Part shown: one piece after another, positions 25,935 to 35,241 of the stretch
Layout of the letters: each line of letters starts with the position of its first letter
Position numbering within the stretch: the stretch's first letter is position 1
DNA from: Bremerella sp. P1
GTDB lineage: Bacteria > Planctomycetota > Planctomycetia > Pirellulales > Pirellulaceae
Direction of reading: 5' to 3'
DNA length: 64,000 nucleotides
NCBI RefSeq assembly: GCF_028748185.1
Contig: NZ_CP118164.1
Location: forward strand, 124,001 to 188,000
Notes under the pieces: model-generated
Told to the model about the DNA's origin: nothing
The model's input: only the letters and a program-made list of their open reading frames with translations
Databases searched by the model: none
Program-made: the position numbers and the translations under genes

Positions 25935-27452
25935 TTAACCTTCCTTTTCGACCGGGTGTCCTTCCTTGTTGATGGAATAAAAGTGCACGTCTTGTTGCGG
26001 GTACGGAATCGAGATGCCAGCTTCATCAAAGCGCCGTTTTACTTCTCGTGTAACTTCCGTCTTCACCTGCCACCAGTCCGAGGTCTTCGCCCAAGGCCGG
26101 CAAACAATATTCACCGATGATTCGCCCAGGTCGTGCGTGACGACCTGTGGCTCTGGCTTCTTCAAGACTTTCTCGTGACCGTTGACGACATCCAGGATGA
26201 TCTGTTCCGCCTTCTCGAAGTCGTCGTCGTACCCAATGCCAAATTCCATATCAACACGGCGCGTGTGGTTGGCGGTAATGTTGGTGATCACGTTGTTCCA
26301 GATTTCGTTGTTGGGAACATAGATCGTCTGGTTATCGAACGTTTTGAACCGCGTTGAAACCAGGTTCATTTGATCGATGACGCCTGTGATCCCGCCGGCG
26401 GTGACGACATCCCCGACATCGAACGGCCGATTCACGAGGATCATTAAGCCACTGGCAAAGTTGCTGAGTGTCCCTTGGAGCGCCAAACCAACGACCAGAC
26501 CAGTCGCCCCGATCGCGGCAATCACGGGAGTAATATCGATCTCTAACGCCGTCAAGGCAATCGCGAAACCGATGACCAGCACAATATCCTTAATCATCCG
26601 AGCAATCAGTTGCTCAGCGAGCTGGCTGAGCTTCAGCTTTTTCTCAAGAAGCCAATTTGTGACCCATTGAACGATTTTCGCAACCACCCAACTGATCAGA
26701 AGGATCAAGAGAAACTTGGCAACATTCCAGAACAGCCGTTGACCACCCTCTTTGGAAAGAAGCCAGCCGGTTATTGCTGCCCAGGTAGCCTTCGCGTCGG
26801 ACGTATCTACATCAATACCCGATACTGCAAGGATGTACTTGCGGTATTCTTCGACGTCGCCTCCCTTCTTTTCGAGCGAATACAAAACGACTTCCAGTCG
26901 GTCGACAAGCGCAGCCCTTTGATCCTGGAGCGAATTGATATCATCTAACAATCGATCCTTTGTGTTGGCCGCAAGATCGACGTTCATGGGGTCTTCTTCG
27001 GCCTCCGCCTCGTCTGGGTTGGGCTCGACATTCACATCGGGTTCGTCTTCAATGCCCAATTTTTCCTGGGCGGCATCCGTGATCTCCTTAGCTTCCTCTT
27101 CGACGAGTGCCTCGGCTTTGTCCTTCACTTCCTTGGCCTGTTCGAGCAGGTGCTTTGCCGCACTTTCATCCCCGGCCGCCATCGCCTCGTTGGTTTTCTT
27201 GACTCCCCGCTGCACAGCCGAGATCTGCTTGCCTTTGGTGACCAGCAGCTTGAACCAAGTTTCCGCTTCCCCTTCAAGCTCTTGCTTGGTCAGTGGCTTG
27301 ACCATGATCTTGAGCTGATCAAGCGGGATCTCAAGATCGACCGTCGTTATCGGGACATATTTCTCTTCAGCAGGATTTTCATCTTGTGCCCAGAGTGGCA
27401 TCGCTATGGCAGTTGCTAATAGCAGACCAATTGCCAAGCATCGAAACGGCAT
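25935..27452 (-). CDS. MscS-family mechanosensitive channel with periplasmic N-domain
   Basis: A 505-residue protein from the ATG at 27452 (GGGGGAG upstream), with a signal peptide ending near PLWAQ. Residues 30-215 are a charged, helical periplasmic domain with an acidic stretch. Three membrane helices follow at about 235-350. The MscS core is clear: NFASGLMILVNRPFDVGDVV, GVIDQMNLVSTRFKTFDNQTIYVPN and the C-terminal cage domain ending in ISIPYPQQDVHFY. Such channels release solutes during hypo-osmotic shock. It is in the same direction as the SLC13 gene, 43 bases before it. Confidence 0.92.
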   Translation of the reverse strand: MPFRCLAIGLLLATAIAMPLWAQDENPAEEKYVPITTVDLEIPLDQLKIMVKPLTKQELEGEAETWFKLLVTKGKQISAVQRGVKKTNEAMAAGDESAAKHLLEQAKEVKDKAEALVEEEAKEITDAAQEKLGIEDEPDVNVEPNPDEAEAEEDPMNVDLAANTKDRLLDDINSLQDQRAALVDRLEVVLYSLEKKGGDVEEYRKYILAVSGIDVDTSDAKATWAAITGWLLSKEGGQRLFWNVAKFLLILLISWVVAKIVQWVTNWLLEKKLKLSQLAEQLIARMIKDIVLVIGFAIALTALEIDITPVIAAIGATGLVVGLALQGTLSNFASGLMILVNRPFDVGDVVTAGGITGVIDQMNLVSTRFKTFDNQTIYVPNNEIWNNVITNITANHTRRVDMEFGIGYDDDFEKAEQIILDVVNGHEKVLKKPEPQVVTHDLGESSVNIVCRPWAKTSDWWQVKTEVTREVKRRFDEAGISIPYPQQDVHFYSINKEGHPVEKEG

Positions 27453-27581
27453 TTCGCACTCCCCCAATCAACGCGGTTTTCAAAGATAGCCCCGTCAGCG
27501 AATTTTCAGAACCAAGATATTTGCGAGGCTTGCCTCCATCTTGTGAGTCTTCGCCTACCGATGCAACCCTTGCTCAGGGCT

Positions 27582-28196
27582 TCAACTCTTGGTCTCGGCC
27601 TCGGGTCCTTTCCAAAGTTCTTCTTGCGTTGATAAATGAGCCGTTATCCATCGTGTATAGGCGAAGAGGTAGTCGCTCAGGCGATTTGCAAATGCCAACA
27701 CCCATGGCTCAATCGGTGAAAGTTCGTGCCGGCGAACCAGGACACGTTCCCATCGACGGCAAACAGTTCGCGCGACATGAGCATGCGCGCCCAACATGCA
27801 ATCGCCAGGGATGGTGAAGCCATCGATCGCATCGAACGTCTCTCGATACCGGTCAATGCGATCTTCCAGAAACGTCACTCGGGGATCGCTCGTCGCGTCA
27901 TAGCTCTGGGCATCAGACGCAGGAGGCTTAGCACTCGCCAGTACGGCTCCGGCCTCGTAGAGAGTATTTTGAATCTTCCGAAATATCTCATCCGTCTCCG
28001 CAGCAATTTTTGAGTTGGGGCGTGTACGGGGATCAGTGGCATAAGCCCGAACCACCCCCAAGAAGCTGATCAACTCATCCGATTCGCCGTACGACTCGAC
28101 CTCTAACGACGACTTGGAAACCTCAACTCCGCCAGCCAAGGCAGTTGAGCCTCCGTCACCGGCTCGTGTATAGATTCGATGGATGTGAATCGACAT
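27582..28196 (-). CDS. PduO-type cob(I)yrinic acid a,c-diamide adenosyltransferase
   Basis: A 204-residue ATP:cobalamin adenosyltransferase, which makes adenosylcobalamin. The start is the ATG at 28196 with GGAG upstream. Family motifs are IYTRAGDGGSTALAGG (ATP-binding N-terminus), VESYGESDELISFLG, the RKIQNTLYEAGAVLAS helix, and the C-terminal ARTVCRRWERVLVR and FANRLSDYLFAYTRW. No cobalamin riboswitch or other cobalamin gene is visible nearby. It is divergent from cls. Confidence 0.92.
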   Translation of the reverse strand: MSIHIHRIYTRAGDGGSTALAGGVEVSKSSLEVESYGESDELISFLGVVRAYATDPRTRPNSKIAAETDEIFRKIQNTLYEAGAVLASAKPPASDAQSYDATSDPRVTFLEDRIDRYRETFDAIDGFTIPGDCMLGAHAHVARTVCRRWERVLVRRHELSPIEPWVLAFANRLSDYLFAYTRWITAHLSTQEELWKGPEAETKS

Positions 28197-28296
28197 GGAG
28201 CTGCTCCACGGGTAAAACTGAGAACCTATCCTTTTCCCCATCATCGCAAATGGGCCCGTCTAAGAAAATGGCGGCCACCGAGGAACGGTCAGCTAG

Positions 28297-29730
28297 ATGG
28301 ACCTGCAATCCGTTACGATAGTCAGTCTGATACTGACTTCGATCCACATTCTGGGCATTTTCGCCGCGATCGATGCGATCATGAAGTCACGGACTTCCCA
28401 GGGTGCGATTGCCTGGATGATTCTGCTGATCCTGGTCCCGTATGTCGCGTTTCCCTTCTATTGGATCTTCGGCCGCAGTAAGTTTCAGGGGTACGTCAAT
28501 ACGCGGCGAATTCGGGCCAAGGACATTAAGGAAAACACGCAAACGTTTCGGGCAGTCGACCCCGCCGTAGTTGCCGACTTTCATGAGCAGCCTGAAAAGC
28601 TCGTCCTGGAACGCTTGGCCGACTTCCCCTACACGCACTCGAACGCAATTCGACTGCTGGTCGACGGGGAGGCAACCTTCGATGCAATCTACGAGATGAT
28701 CTCGGCTGCCTCCGAGTATGTTTTGTTTCAGACCTATATCTTTCGCGAAGATGGCGTCGGTAGGCGATTTACCGAGTTGCTGAAACGCAAAGCGAAAGAA
28801 GGGGTCGCCATCTATTTCCTTTACGATGAAATCGGCAGCTATCAATTGACTCGCAAGTTCCTGCATGAACTACGCGAGGCAAGCATTAACGTTCGACCTT
28901 TCCACACCACCCGTGGCAAAGGCAATCGGTTTCAGCTGAACTTCCGCAATCATCGCAAGATTATCGTCGTCGACGGCAAAGTTGCCGCGGTCGGCGGACA
29001 TAACTTTGGTGACGAGTATCTCGGTTTGTCGAAGCGATTCGGCCCATGGCGTGACACGCATATGCGTATTCAGGGTCCGGCCGTTCAAGCAGTGCAGTGG
29101 TCGTTCATGGAGGACTGGTATTGGGCTTCCGGCAGCAGCTTGAACGTTAACTGGGAAGAAGAACCGGCTGAAGATGGCAACGAGGTGGCGTTAGTTATTC
29201 CGATGGGGCCAGCCGACACGATCGAAACGTGCGGTCTGTTTTTCGTTCACGCGATCAATTCGGCCGAGAAGCGGATCTGGATTGCCTCTCCCTATTTTGT
29301 TCCAGACAAGCAAGTGATCTGCGCACTGCAGCTAGCAGCCCTTCGCGGGTGCGACGTGCGAATCATGCTCCCAGAGCGTCCCGACCACTTGTTAGTTTAT
29401 CTCTCCAGCTTTCACTTCATCTCGGAAACGGCGATCGCGGATCGCATTACGTTCTATCGCTATCAACCTGGCTTTCTTCACCAGAAGGTCATCTTGATCG
29501 ACGACGAGATGGCCGCAGTCGGTACTGCGAATCTTGATAACCGCTCGTTTCGCCTCAATTTCGAAATCATGGTGGCGGTCGTGGGCGGAGAATTCGCTCA
29601 TGCTGTCGAAGCAATGCTCTTGGAAGACTTCAAACATTGTCGGGAAGTCGATCCGCAAGAGATTCAAAAACGTTCGTTCTGGTTTCAGCTTGCCGTGAGT
29701 GGTTCTCGGTTGATGTCGCCGATCCAATAG
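28297..29730 (+). CDS. cls: cardiolipin synthase (phospholipase D family)
   Basis: A 477-residue membrane enzyme that joins phosphatidylglycerol molecules to make cardiolipin. Two N-terminal membrane helices (about residues 5-28 and 35-58) precede the two HKD motifs: His219/Lys221 in NHRKIIVVDGKVAAVGG and His395/Lys397 in LHQKVILIDDEMAAVGTAN. The region between contains DTHMRIQGPAVQAVQWSFMEDW. Length and layout match bacterial ClsA. It appears to be a single gene, divergent from the adenosyltransferase. Confidence 0.93.
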   Translation: MDLQSVTIVSLILTSIHILGIFAAIDAIMKSRTSQGAIAWMILLILVPYVAFPFYWIFGRSKFQGYVNTRRIRAKDIKENTQTFRAVDPAVVADFHEQPEKLVLERLADFPYTHSNAIRLLVDGEATFDAIYEMISAASEYVLFQTYIFREDGVGRRFTELLKRKAKEGVAIYFLYDEIGSYQLTRKFLHELREASINVRPFHTTRGKGNRFQLNFRNHRKIIVVDGKVAAVGGHNFGDEYLGLSKRFGPWRDTHMRIQGPAVQAVQWSFMEDWYWASGSSLNVNWEEEPAEDGNEVALVIPMGPADTIETCGLFFVHAINSAEKRIWIASPYFVPDKQVICALQLAALRGCDVRIMLPERPDHLLVYLSSFHFISETAIADRITFYRYQPGFLHQKVILIDDEMAAVGTANLDNRSFRLNFEIMVAVVGGEFAHAVEAMLLEDFKHCREVDPQEIQKRSFWFQLAVSGSRLMSPIQ

Positions 29731-29891
29731 CCTGCTAGCAGCAGCATTAACCGTAACATCGGCAAAGTTTACTTAACCGGAACCTGTCTGACGTCCGAAA
29801 ACGAGAAGGTGGCTTTGTCTTCATCAGCAGAGGGCAGGGCACGCCAATCGTACCTTGTGGAACTGCCACTTAGATTTTGCGGACGGATATC

Positions 29892-31649
29892 ATGCCAGCA
29901 TCGCTTCGCCCCAACTTGCTCGCGACTCTCACCCTCGCGACGACCGTTAGCATGACCGGATGTATTTTCCCGTTCACCCGGTCAAATGATACCAAGCTGG
30001 CAGAGATTGTCGCAGAAGACGCACAACCACAAGCCGAAAAGGAAGTTGCCGCCGCGCCCAAGCCGCAAGGGGAAAAGAAGATGCCCCCGTTTGCGCGTTT
30101 CCTAGGTGGAATGTTCGGTGGTGAAAGCACCCCGCAATCTGAACCGGAACCGGAACCGGATCCGATCACCACAACTGCTGCGGAACCAACCCAGCGTGTC
30201 GCAGCCGTCCCAGTCAAGTCGACAGCTCCAGAGCCGAGCACCGTTCTGCCCGCTCAAGAATTGGTAGAAGCAAAGCCCCAGACGCCAATCTTCAATCCAC
30301 CGAACAACCAAATGCCGGTTGTGGTAACTCCGGAAACGAATCCTATGGCAGACAAGCCAGATGTCGTTTCCAAGTTCACCCAAAAGGCAACGCAGATGAT
30401 CGAGTCTCCGCGACCCGAGGTCGTTGTCCAACCAACAGTTACACCACAATCGCAGCCCCAGCCGCAACCCGCACCACAAGCAGTTCCTGCCCCGCAGGTT
30501 GCCAAAACGACGCCCGTAAAACTAGGCGACGAGGCTCTGGATGCTCATGCCCGAGCACCATGGGGCGAGAAAAAGCTGCTTGAGAAGGCCATGGCCAATA
30601 GTTCAACCAACAGCACAACGCTTGAGCACTCCTTGGAATTGGCGTTGGAAACCGTGCGGCGAGAGCGACTTGGTGAAGGGCCAGCCCCAACGACTCAACC
30701 GGCAACTCCGAAACCAGAAATGACCGCCCATGTCGAAATCGAAGAAACGCCTTCCGTTCCGGCTCAGACAAAGTCCGCACCGCCATCGATGAAGGTCGCC
30801 GCCAACCCACTTCGCACTTCCAGTACGAAAACCGATTGGTCAGGCAGTTCACTTCGCAATAGCCAGCCGCAAACCATCGTGAACGACAAACTCGCTACGT
30901 ATCCGAAGACCGACTCAAAATGGTCGCCTAAGCAGGAACAAAGTCAGCCGGCAGCGGAAGCCGTTGCTAAACAGGAAGAGCCTGCGGTGGAACCTCAACT
31001 TACGGTTAACCCGTATGCGAAGACTCCAGCAGAAGCAATCGCGGCAACACCGAATCCAGGCCCACAACTGGTCGACAACTCAACGGCAGCCGCCAAGACC
31101 GCAGAAGAGACACCGAGTACAACCGATGACATTCACTTTCAGTCGTCGCTTTTAAGCAAGCTGCAAGCGGCAAACCGTCAGGCCAAATGGGATTTCGAGA
31201 CCACACCGCAAGAAACAGTGCCCACGGCTGAAGTGGCTAAGAAGCCAGAAAATGTCATGCCGCAGATTGTGGAAAAGGACGCCGCTCCTGAACCCGAGCT
31301 TCCTCTGGTTGCCACCAAGGAAACGGAACAGCCAACTGCCGAACCTGTCCCAGCCGAGCCCAAGACGACCATTAACCCATCGGTCGCTCAGGCGGAACCG
31401 AAAGAAGAACCTCAGGTGATCAAGCCGTTCATTATCGCGGAACCAGCACGAGCCACACCGGCTCGCGGTGGCTTGATTCGGGCAGCTACGCCCCAGCCGC
31501 TGGTTGTGGAGAACCAAGCCGGCAACCAGCAACAAGTATCGCCACAAGCTCCCAAGCAACTGCCGACTCTTGCTCCTGTCATACGAGCCAGTGACTACCA
31601 GAAGCCCTTACCAAGCAAGGGCGGCTCGAAGACTTACATTGTCAACTAG
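29892..31649 (+). CDS. large Pro/Glu/Gln-rich putative lipoprotein
   Basis: A 585-residue protein from the ATG at 29892; a TTG five codons earlier is possible. The N-terminus has a signal peptide with a lipobox-like SMTGC, so it is probably anchored in a membrane. Almost the whole mature protein is low-complexity and disordered, rich in Pro, Glu, Gln, Thr and Ala (for example PQSEPEPEPDP and QSQPQPQPAPQ). Only short ordered segments are seen, such as LLEKAMANSSTNSTTLEHSLELALETVRRERLG-type helices near residues 228-260. No known domain is recognised. It converges on the kinase-tubulin gene and their stop codons overlap in CTAG. Reading of function is not possible. Confidence 0.8.
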   Translation: MPASLRPNLLATLTLATTVSMTGCIFPFTRSNDTKLAEIVAEDAQPQAEKEVAAAPKPQGEKKMPPFARFLGGMFGGESTPQSEPEPEPDPITTTAAEPTQRVAAVPVKSTAPEPSTVLPAQELVEAKPQTPIFNPPNNQMPVVVTPETNPMADKPDVVSKFTQKATQMIESPRPEVVVQPTVTPQSQPQPQPAPQAVPAPQVAKTTPVKLGDEALDAHARAPWGEKKLLEKAMANSSTNSTTLEHSLELALETVRRERLGEGPAPTTQPATPKPEMTAHVEIEETPSVPAQTKSAPPSMKVAANPLRTSSTKTDWSGSSLRNSQPQTIVNDKLATYPKTDSKWSPKQEQSQPAAEAVAKQEEPAVEPQLTVNPYAKTPAEAIAATPNPGPQLVDNSTAAAKTAEETPSTTDDIHFQSSLLSKLQAANRQAKWDFETTPQETVPTAEVAKKPENVMPQIVEKDAAPEPELPLVATKETEQPTAEPVPAEPKTTINPSVAQAEPKEEPQVIKPFIIAEPARATPARGGLIRAATPQPLVVENQAGNQQQVSPQAPKQLPTLAPVIRASDYQKPLPSKGGSKTYIVN

Positions 31650-34600
31650 AGCTCAGCCCAATGCACATCGGCGCGTGTGAGCAGTCGGTCTGCGACAGGA
31701 ATGTAATCGGGACGGTTGTCGATCAACAGTCTTGCGGCATCTCGCAAGGGGATGTTTCCGCCCGACTCCATCCAGATAACCTTAGGCAGTTTGGTTCCCA
31801 GCGGAGAACTACCGGCCAGGTGAGGAGCTGAAGTCGTCACCGTGCTATTGTCAGCCACCGACTCGGGCATAAACATCAGTCGCGAGACGGCTGGGCCTAG
31901 CTGAGTAAGGCGACAGCTGGACGAAGCGACGCGTTGCTTCCAGTCTGGTCCGTCTTCCAAAGAACTGAGGAACTGACTCTCGCTTCCTTCTTCTGAAGCA
32001 TTGCGGCGTGCCAGGTCCTTGCCACACTCCATCATGACAGCAATAAGCTTGTTGACGCCGTTCCGTTCTTCGTGCAGCAAGTTGCAAAGCCCGCCATGCT
32101 CGGAATTCAGGATGTTGTCAATCTGGTTCTCCAGGACCAAAAGCTTCTCTAGAAACTTCGGGTCCTCCATCAGAGAAGTATCATCCAATGCCATCCGCTC
32201 GCGGGCCTTCATCTCGGCCATCTCTAAGCTGACGATTGTGTTTTTGATCCACATGTTGTCACGCATGATGGCGGTACGCAGATGCTGAAACACCTGACAG
32301 GTCGCCAGCACAATGACACTGTGGGTCCGCAGCAAAGCGTAATTGAGCCATAATGCTCGGAGCTCTGACATGCCGATCCGTCGATCTATTCCGCGTTTCG
32401 ACGTTTGGTGAATTACCGGGAATAGGGCAGTTCTTACTTTTTCGACTTCCTGTTCGGTTCGATCGCCCATCGCACGGACTTTTTCTTCCAGTTCACTCAA
32501 TCGCTGATCGACGACGACGGAAAGCTGTCTCACGCCTCTCACGCGGAACGAAGACTCATTGAGAATCAAATGAATCTGTTCGAGCACCTTCTTCTGATAG
32601 TGCGCCGCAATCTGACGGATATGCGGAGCGATTTCCGAGTGCAACGAAACGGCGATCAGCTTGCCTGGTTCGGCTTCCATGTTCGAGAGGCCGATCAACT
32701 GATCGAGCGAATCGAGGACGTGAATGGTCATCTCGGCAGATGAAGGCGGGATACGAGAGGAACTAATCTCATTGGCAAAGCGACCGACCGTTTCGCTGAA
32801 ATAGTCTTCTGGTCGACCACCAATTTCGTCTTCCACTACCTGAGTGACCATGTCGATCACGCTCTCGAGACCGAACTCGCAATCCTGGAAGATCTTGGCC
32901 GAGCGAAGATCAAGGAGCCTTTGATAATGATCTGCTCGGGACGAATCCTTTGGATCGGTATCGTTTAAGTGTGCGAGTTTTCGTTGCTCTTTCTCGCCAT
33001 GTCCCGTTCCGTGCCAGCGATGCAGCAACTCCATCGTGTAGCGAGCTGCTGCCAGATCGAGATGCCCGCTCGAGCATAACGCCTTACCAGCGAAAGCCCA
33101 GGCCGAAACAGATGGACCAGTGCCTTCACTCGATTCTTCCGAATCTCGAGAACGCTGAGCAACTTCGCGGCCTTCGTACACGTTCATGTACAGCAGGTCG
33201 GCAAGGTCGTGAAGATCGACCGGCACATTCCTTGCTTCAGAACCGCCTGTCTCAAACATCGTGATCTGTTTCGAGATCTTTTCGGTCCAGCGCTGCGGCG
33301 GTATTTTCGTGACGGCGTCGCCAGGATACTCACCGGTGACTTGGAAGTGATATAGCTCACGCAGACACGCATAGGTGTTGCAGCGTGCGAGGTCTTGCTG
33401 TTCGGTTCCGTTGGGCGTTGCATGAATCAGCCAGAGCGAAACGTCGTCGACGCTGCCGCCGAACTCTTCGATGACCTCTTGCGCCAGTGCGAATGCGTCC
33501 CAAACCATACCACTGCCGGTTCCACCGCTACTGCTCATGACAAGCACGATACGCGGCTTCTCTTGCCACGCGAAGTGTTCGTTGCGAGGATCCATGTTGC
33601 CCCGAGCGAGATCAATCGCATCGGCCAAGGCATCGCGGATCTGCTCTCGCAGACGCCCCGCGTGATCAGCAAACGCAAGTCGGCCCAGCGGACGCATGCC
33701 TTCCGTTTTCAGGGACAATGGAATGTTGTAAAGCCAACGCCGGCTCATCGACTTGGTCAAATGACGCGAGAGGTTGCGATATGCCTGAGGGCGGCGCAGC
33801 GGCATTTCCACGGTCGAAAGGGAAGGGGTTCCGGCTGCGGCCCCGAGTTGCCCGGTGCTCTGCACCAGGTCGGTCGTATCCGTATCAATTGCCACACAAC
33901 GGCACCAATGCTGTTCTGTATGCGTGCCAACAAGCTCCAGACGGCGATCCACAAAGTGACGAATAATGCGACTTCCTAAGCCACCGATACCTAGAACCAC
34001 GCTGGGACGTAGCTCGCGTTGGTCGCGATTATCGGCAAACGGAGGAAGAACGCTTTGCTTGCGAGGCGTTATCTCCTCCCAAATATCGCCTGACCGTGTT
34101 TGCCGTGGTCGGCTATCCTGGCTCAAGCGGATCGTTTGAGGATCGATGTCTCCTGAAGATTGTTTGGAGTCACTCGACTCGGTGTCGTTGCAGCTGATCG
34201 TCTTTGTGTCGGTCTTGGAGGACTCGACCGGTTCATACGCACCACTACGTACCTGGGGAAGGTGGGCAATACTATCGGCGTCGATCAACGCCCTGATCAT
34301 TTCTGCGCAATTGCGATAGCGTTCCGTTGGACTTTTCGCAAGCGCCTTGGACAGGATGTCTCGATCACGCGGAGGAAGCGTGTTTAGCCGCGGTGGACTA
34401 TTAAGATGCTGGGCGGTCAACTGGGCCAGGTTGCGACCAGGGAAGGGAAGGGTGCCGGTCAGCATCTCCTGGTAAACAATAGCCAAGCTGTACTGATCGC
34501 TCTGCCGCGTCGGCTGATCGTTGAACACTTCAGGCGAAGCGTAGAGTGGTGTCAGGCCGGCCATCATCGAGGCCGTCACATCCTGGATGGATTTGACCAG

Positions 34601-35077
34601 GCCAAAGTCGGCAACCTTGGCATGATTGCCGATAATGAGCAAGTTCTCGGGCTTCACGTCCAAATGCTGAAGCGAATGAACATAAGACATGTAGTCCAAC
34701 GCTTCAGCTGCGTCAGTCATGTATCGCAGCAGTTCATCACGAGGAATGCCAGGAAGCCCCTCCTTGCGACACTCGTCGAAACGATCCTTCAAGCAGCAGT
34801 CGGCCAGTTCGGTGACGACCACCAACTGGGAATCGATCACATCGATCCGTTCCAAAGAAAGGAGAAATGGGTGGCGAAGGTCTTTGATTCGGTTGAGCGC
34901 CTTCAGCTCACGCGAGGCTCGGGCTTCGTCATGGAAACCGAACACCAACTTGACGGCCTTGGAAAGACCGCCGGGCGCATCGGCTCGCCAGACTTCGCCG
35001 TAGCCACCAGCTCCAATTCGTTGTACGAGACGATATCCGTCAACTTCTCGTACGTTTGTACTTGTCTCAATCGACAC
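31646..35077 (-). CDS. Ser/Thr protein kinase fused to a tubulin/FtsZ-like GTPase domain
   Basis: A protein of 1143 residues if the GTG at 35077 is used (AAGG upstream); a GTG at 35146 adds 23 residues. Residues 14-268 are a Hanks-type kinase: GAGGYGEV loop, catalytic Lys43 (SKAVKLV), HLDVKPEN at 138-145, DFG at 157-159 and SPE in place of APE. The loop has Leu instead of Arg in HRD. After a disordered linker (about 275-350), residues 355-620 resemble the tubulin/FtsZ superfamily. This part has a glycine-rich first loop VVLGIGGLGSR, an AIDTDTTDL strand, a RPLGRLAF segment and SSSGGTGSG at 515-523, which contains the tubulin signature [SAG]GGTG[SA]G. The remaining 500 residues are mostly helical. 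The large bacterial tubulin-like (Tubulin_2/FtsZl-2) family is the closest known group. It could couple phosphorylation to assembly of a filament or membrane process (inference). Confidence 0.85.
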   Translation of the reverse strand: MSIETSTNVREVDGYRLVQRIGAGGYGEVWRADAPGGLSKAVKLVFGFHDEARASRELKALNRIKDLRHPFLLSLERIDVIDSQLVVVTELADCCLKDRFDECRKEGLPGIPRDELLRYMTDAAEALDYMSYVHSLQHLDVKPENLLIIGNHAKVADFGLVKSIQDVTASMMAGLTPLYASPEVFNDQPTRQSDQYSLAIVYQEMLTGTLPFPGRNLAQLTAQHLNSPPRLNTLPPRDRDILSKALAKSPTERYRNCAEMIRALIDADSIAHLPQVRSGAYEPVESSKTDTKTISCNDTESSDSKQSSGDIDPQTIRLSQDSRPRQTRSGDIWEEITPRKQSVLPPFADNRDQRELRPSVVLGIGGLGSRIIRHFVDRRLELVGTHTEQHWCRCVAIDTDTTDLVQSTGQLGAAAGTPSLSTVEMPLRRPQAYRNLSRHLTKSMSRRWLYNIPLSLKTEGMRPLGRLAFADHAGRLREQIRDALADAIDLARGNMDPRNEHFAWQEKPRIVLVMSSSGGTGSGMVWDAFALAQEVIEEFGGSVDDVSLWLIHATPNGTEQQDLARCNTYACLRELYHFQVTGEYPGDAVTKIPPQRWTEKISKQITMFETGGSEARNVPVDLHDLADLLYMNVYEGREVAQRSRDSEESSEGTGPSVSAWAFAGKALCSSGHLDLAAARYTMELLHRWHGTGHGEKEQRKLAHLNDTDPKDSSRADHYQRLLDLRSAKIFQDCEFGLESVIDMVTQVVEDEIGGRPEDYFSETVGRFANEISSSRIPPSSAEMTIHVLDSLDQLIGLSNMEAEPGKLIAVSLHSEIAPHIRQIAAHYQKKVLEQIHLILNESSFRVRGVRQLSVVVDQRLSELEEKVRAMGDRTEQEVEKVRTALFPVIHQTSKRGIDRRIGMSELRALWLNYALLRTHSVIVLATCQVFQHLRTAIMRDNMWIKNTIVSLEMAEMKARERMALDDTSLMEDPKFLEKLLVLENQIDNILNSEHGGLCNLLHEERNGVNKLIAVMMECGKDLARRNASEEGSESQFLSSLEDGPDWKQRVASSSCRLTQLGPAVSRLMFMPESVADNSTVTTSAPHLAGSSPLGTKLPKVIWMESGGNIPLRDAARLLIDNRPDYIPVADRLLTRADVHWAEL

Positions 35078-35175
35078 GATTAGGGACCTTATCTCGGCTC
35101 TGGGAGTGCGATCGTCGCAAGGGAATACCCAGTTGTATATTGGCACGCACTAATGCGTTTAGCTTTCACAAGGAA

Positions 35176-35197
35176 CCTCGCTCCCAAGGAAGCGAGG
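35176..35197 (-). repeat. hairpin between the FHA gene and the kinase-tubulin gene
   Basis: CCTCGCT and AGCGAGG form a perfect seven-base stem around eight bases. It lies in the gap between the FHA gene and the kinase gene on the minus strand. Only a poor T-rich stretch follows, so it may act as a weak attenuator rather than a terminator. Confidence 0.4.
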
Positions 35198-35241
35198 CTT
35201 GTTAATGGACGTCCTTGTCCCCCGAACCATCAAGCATTGCT

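Noticed and set aside
28197-28296. cobalamin riboswitch upstream of the adenosyltransferase gene
   Set aside because: The gap is only about 100 bases and holds no B12-box sequence.
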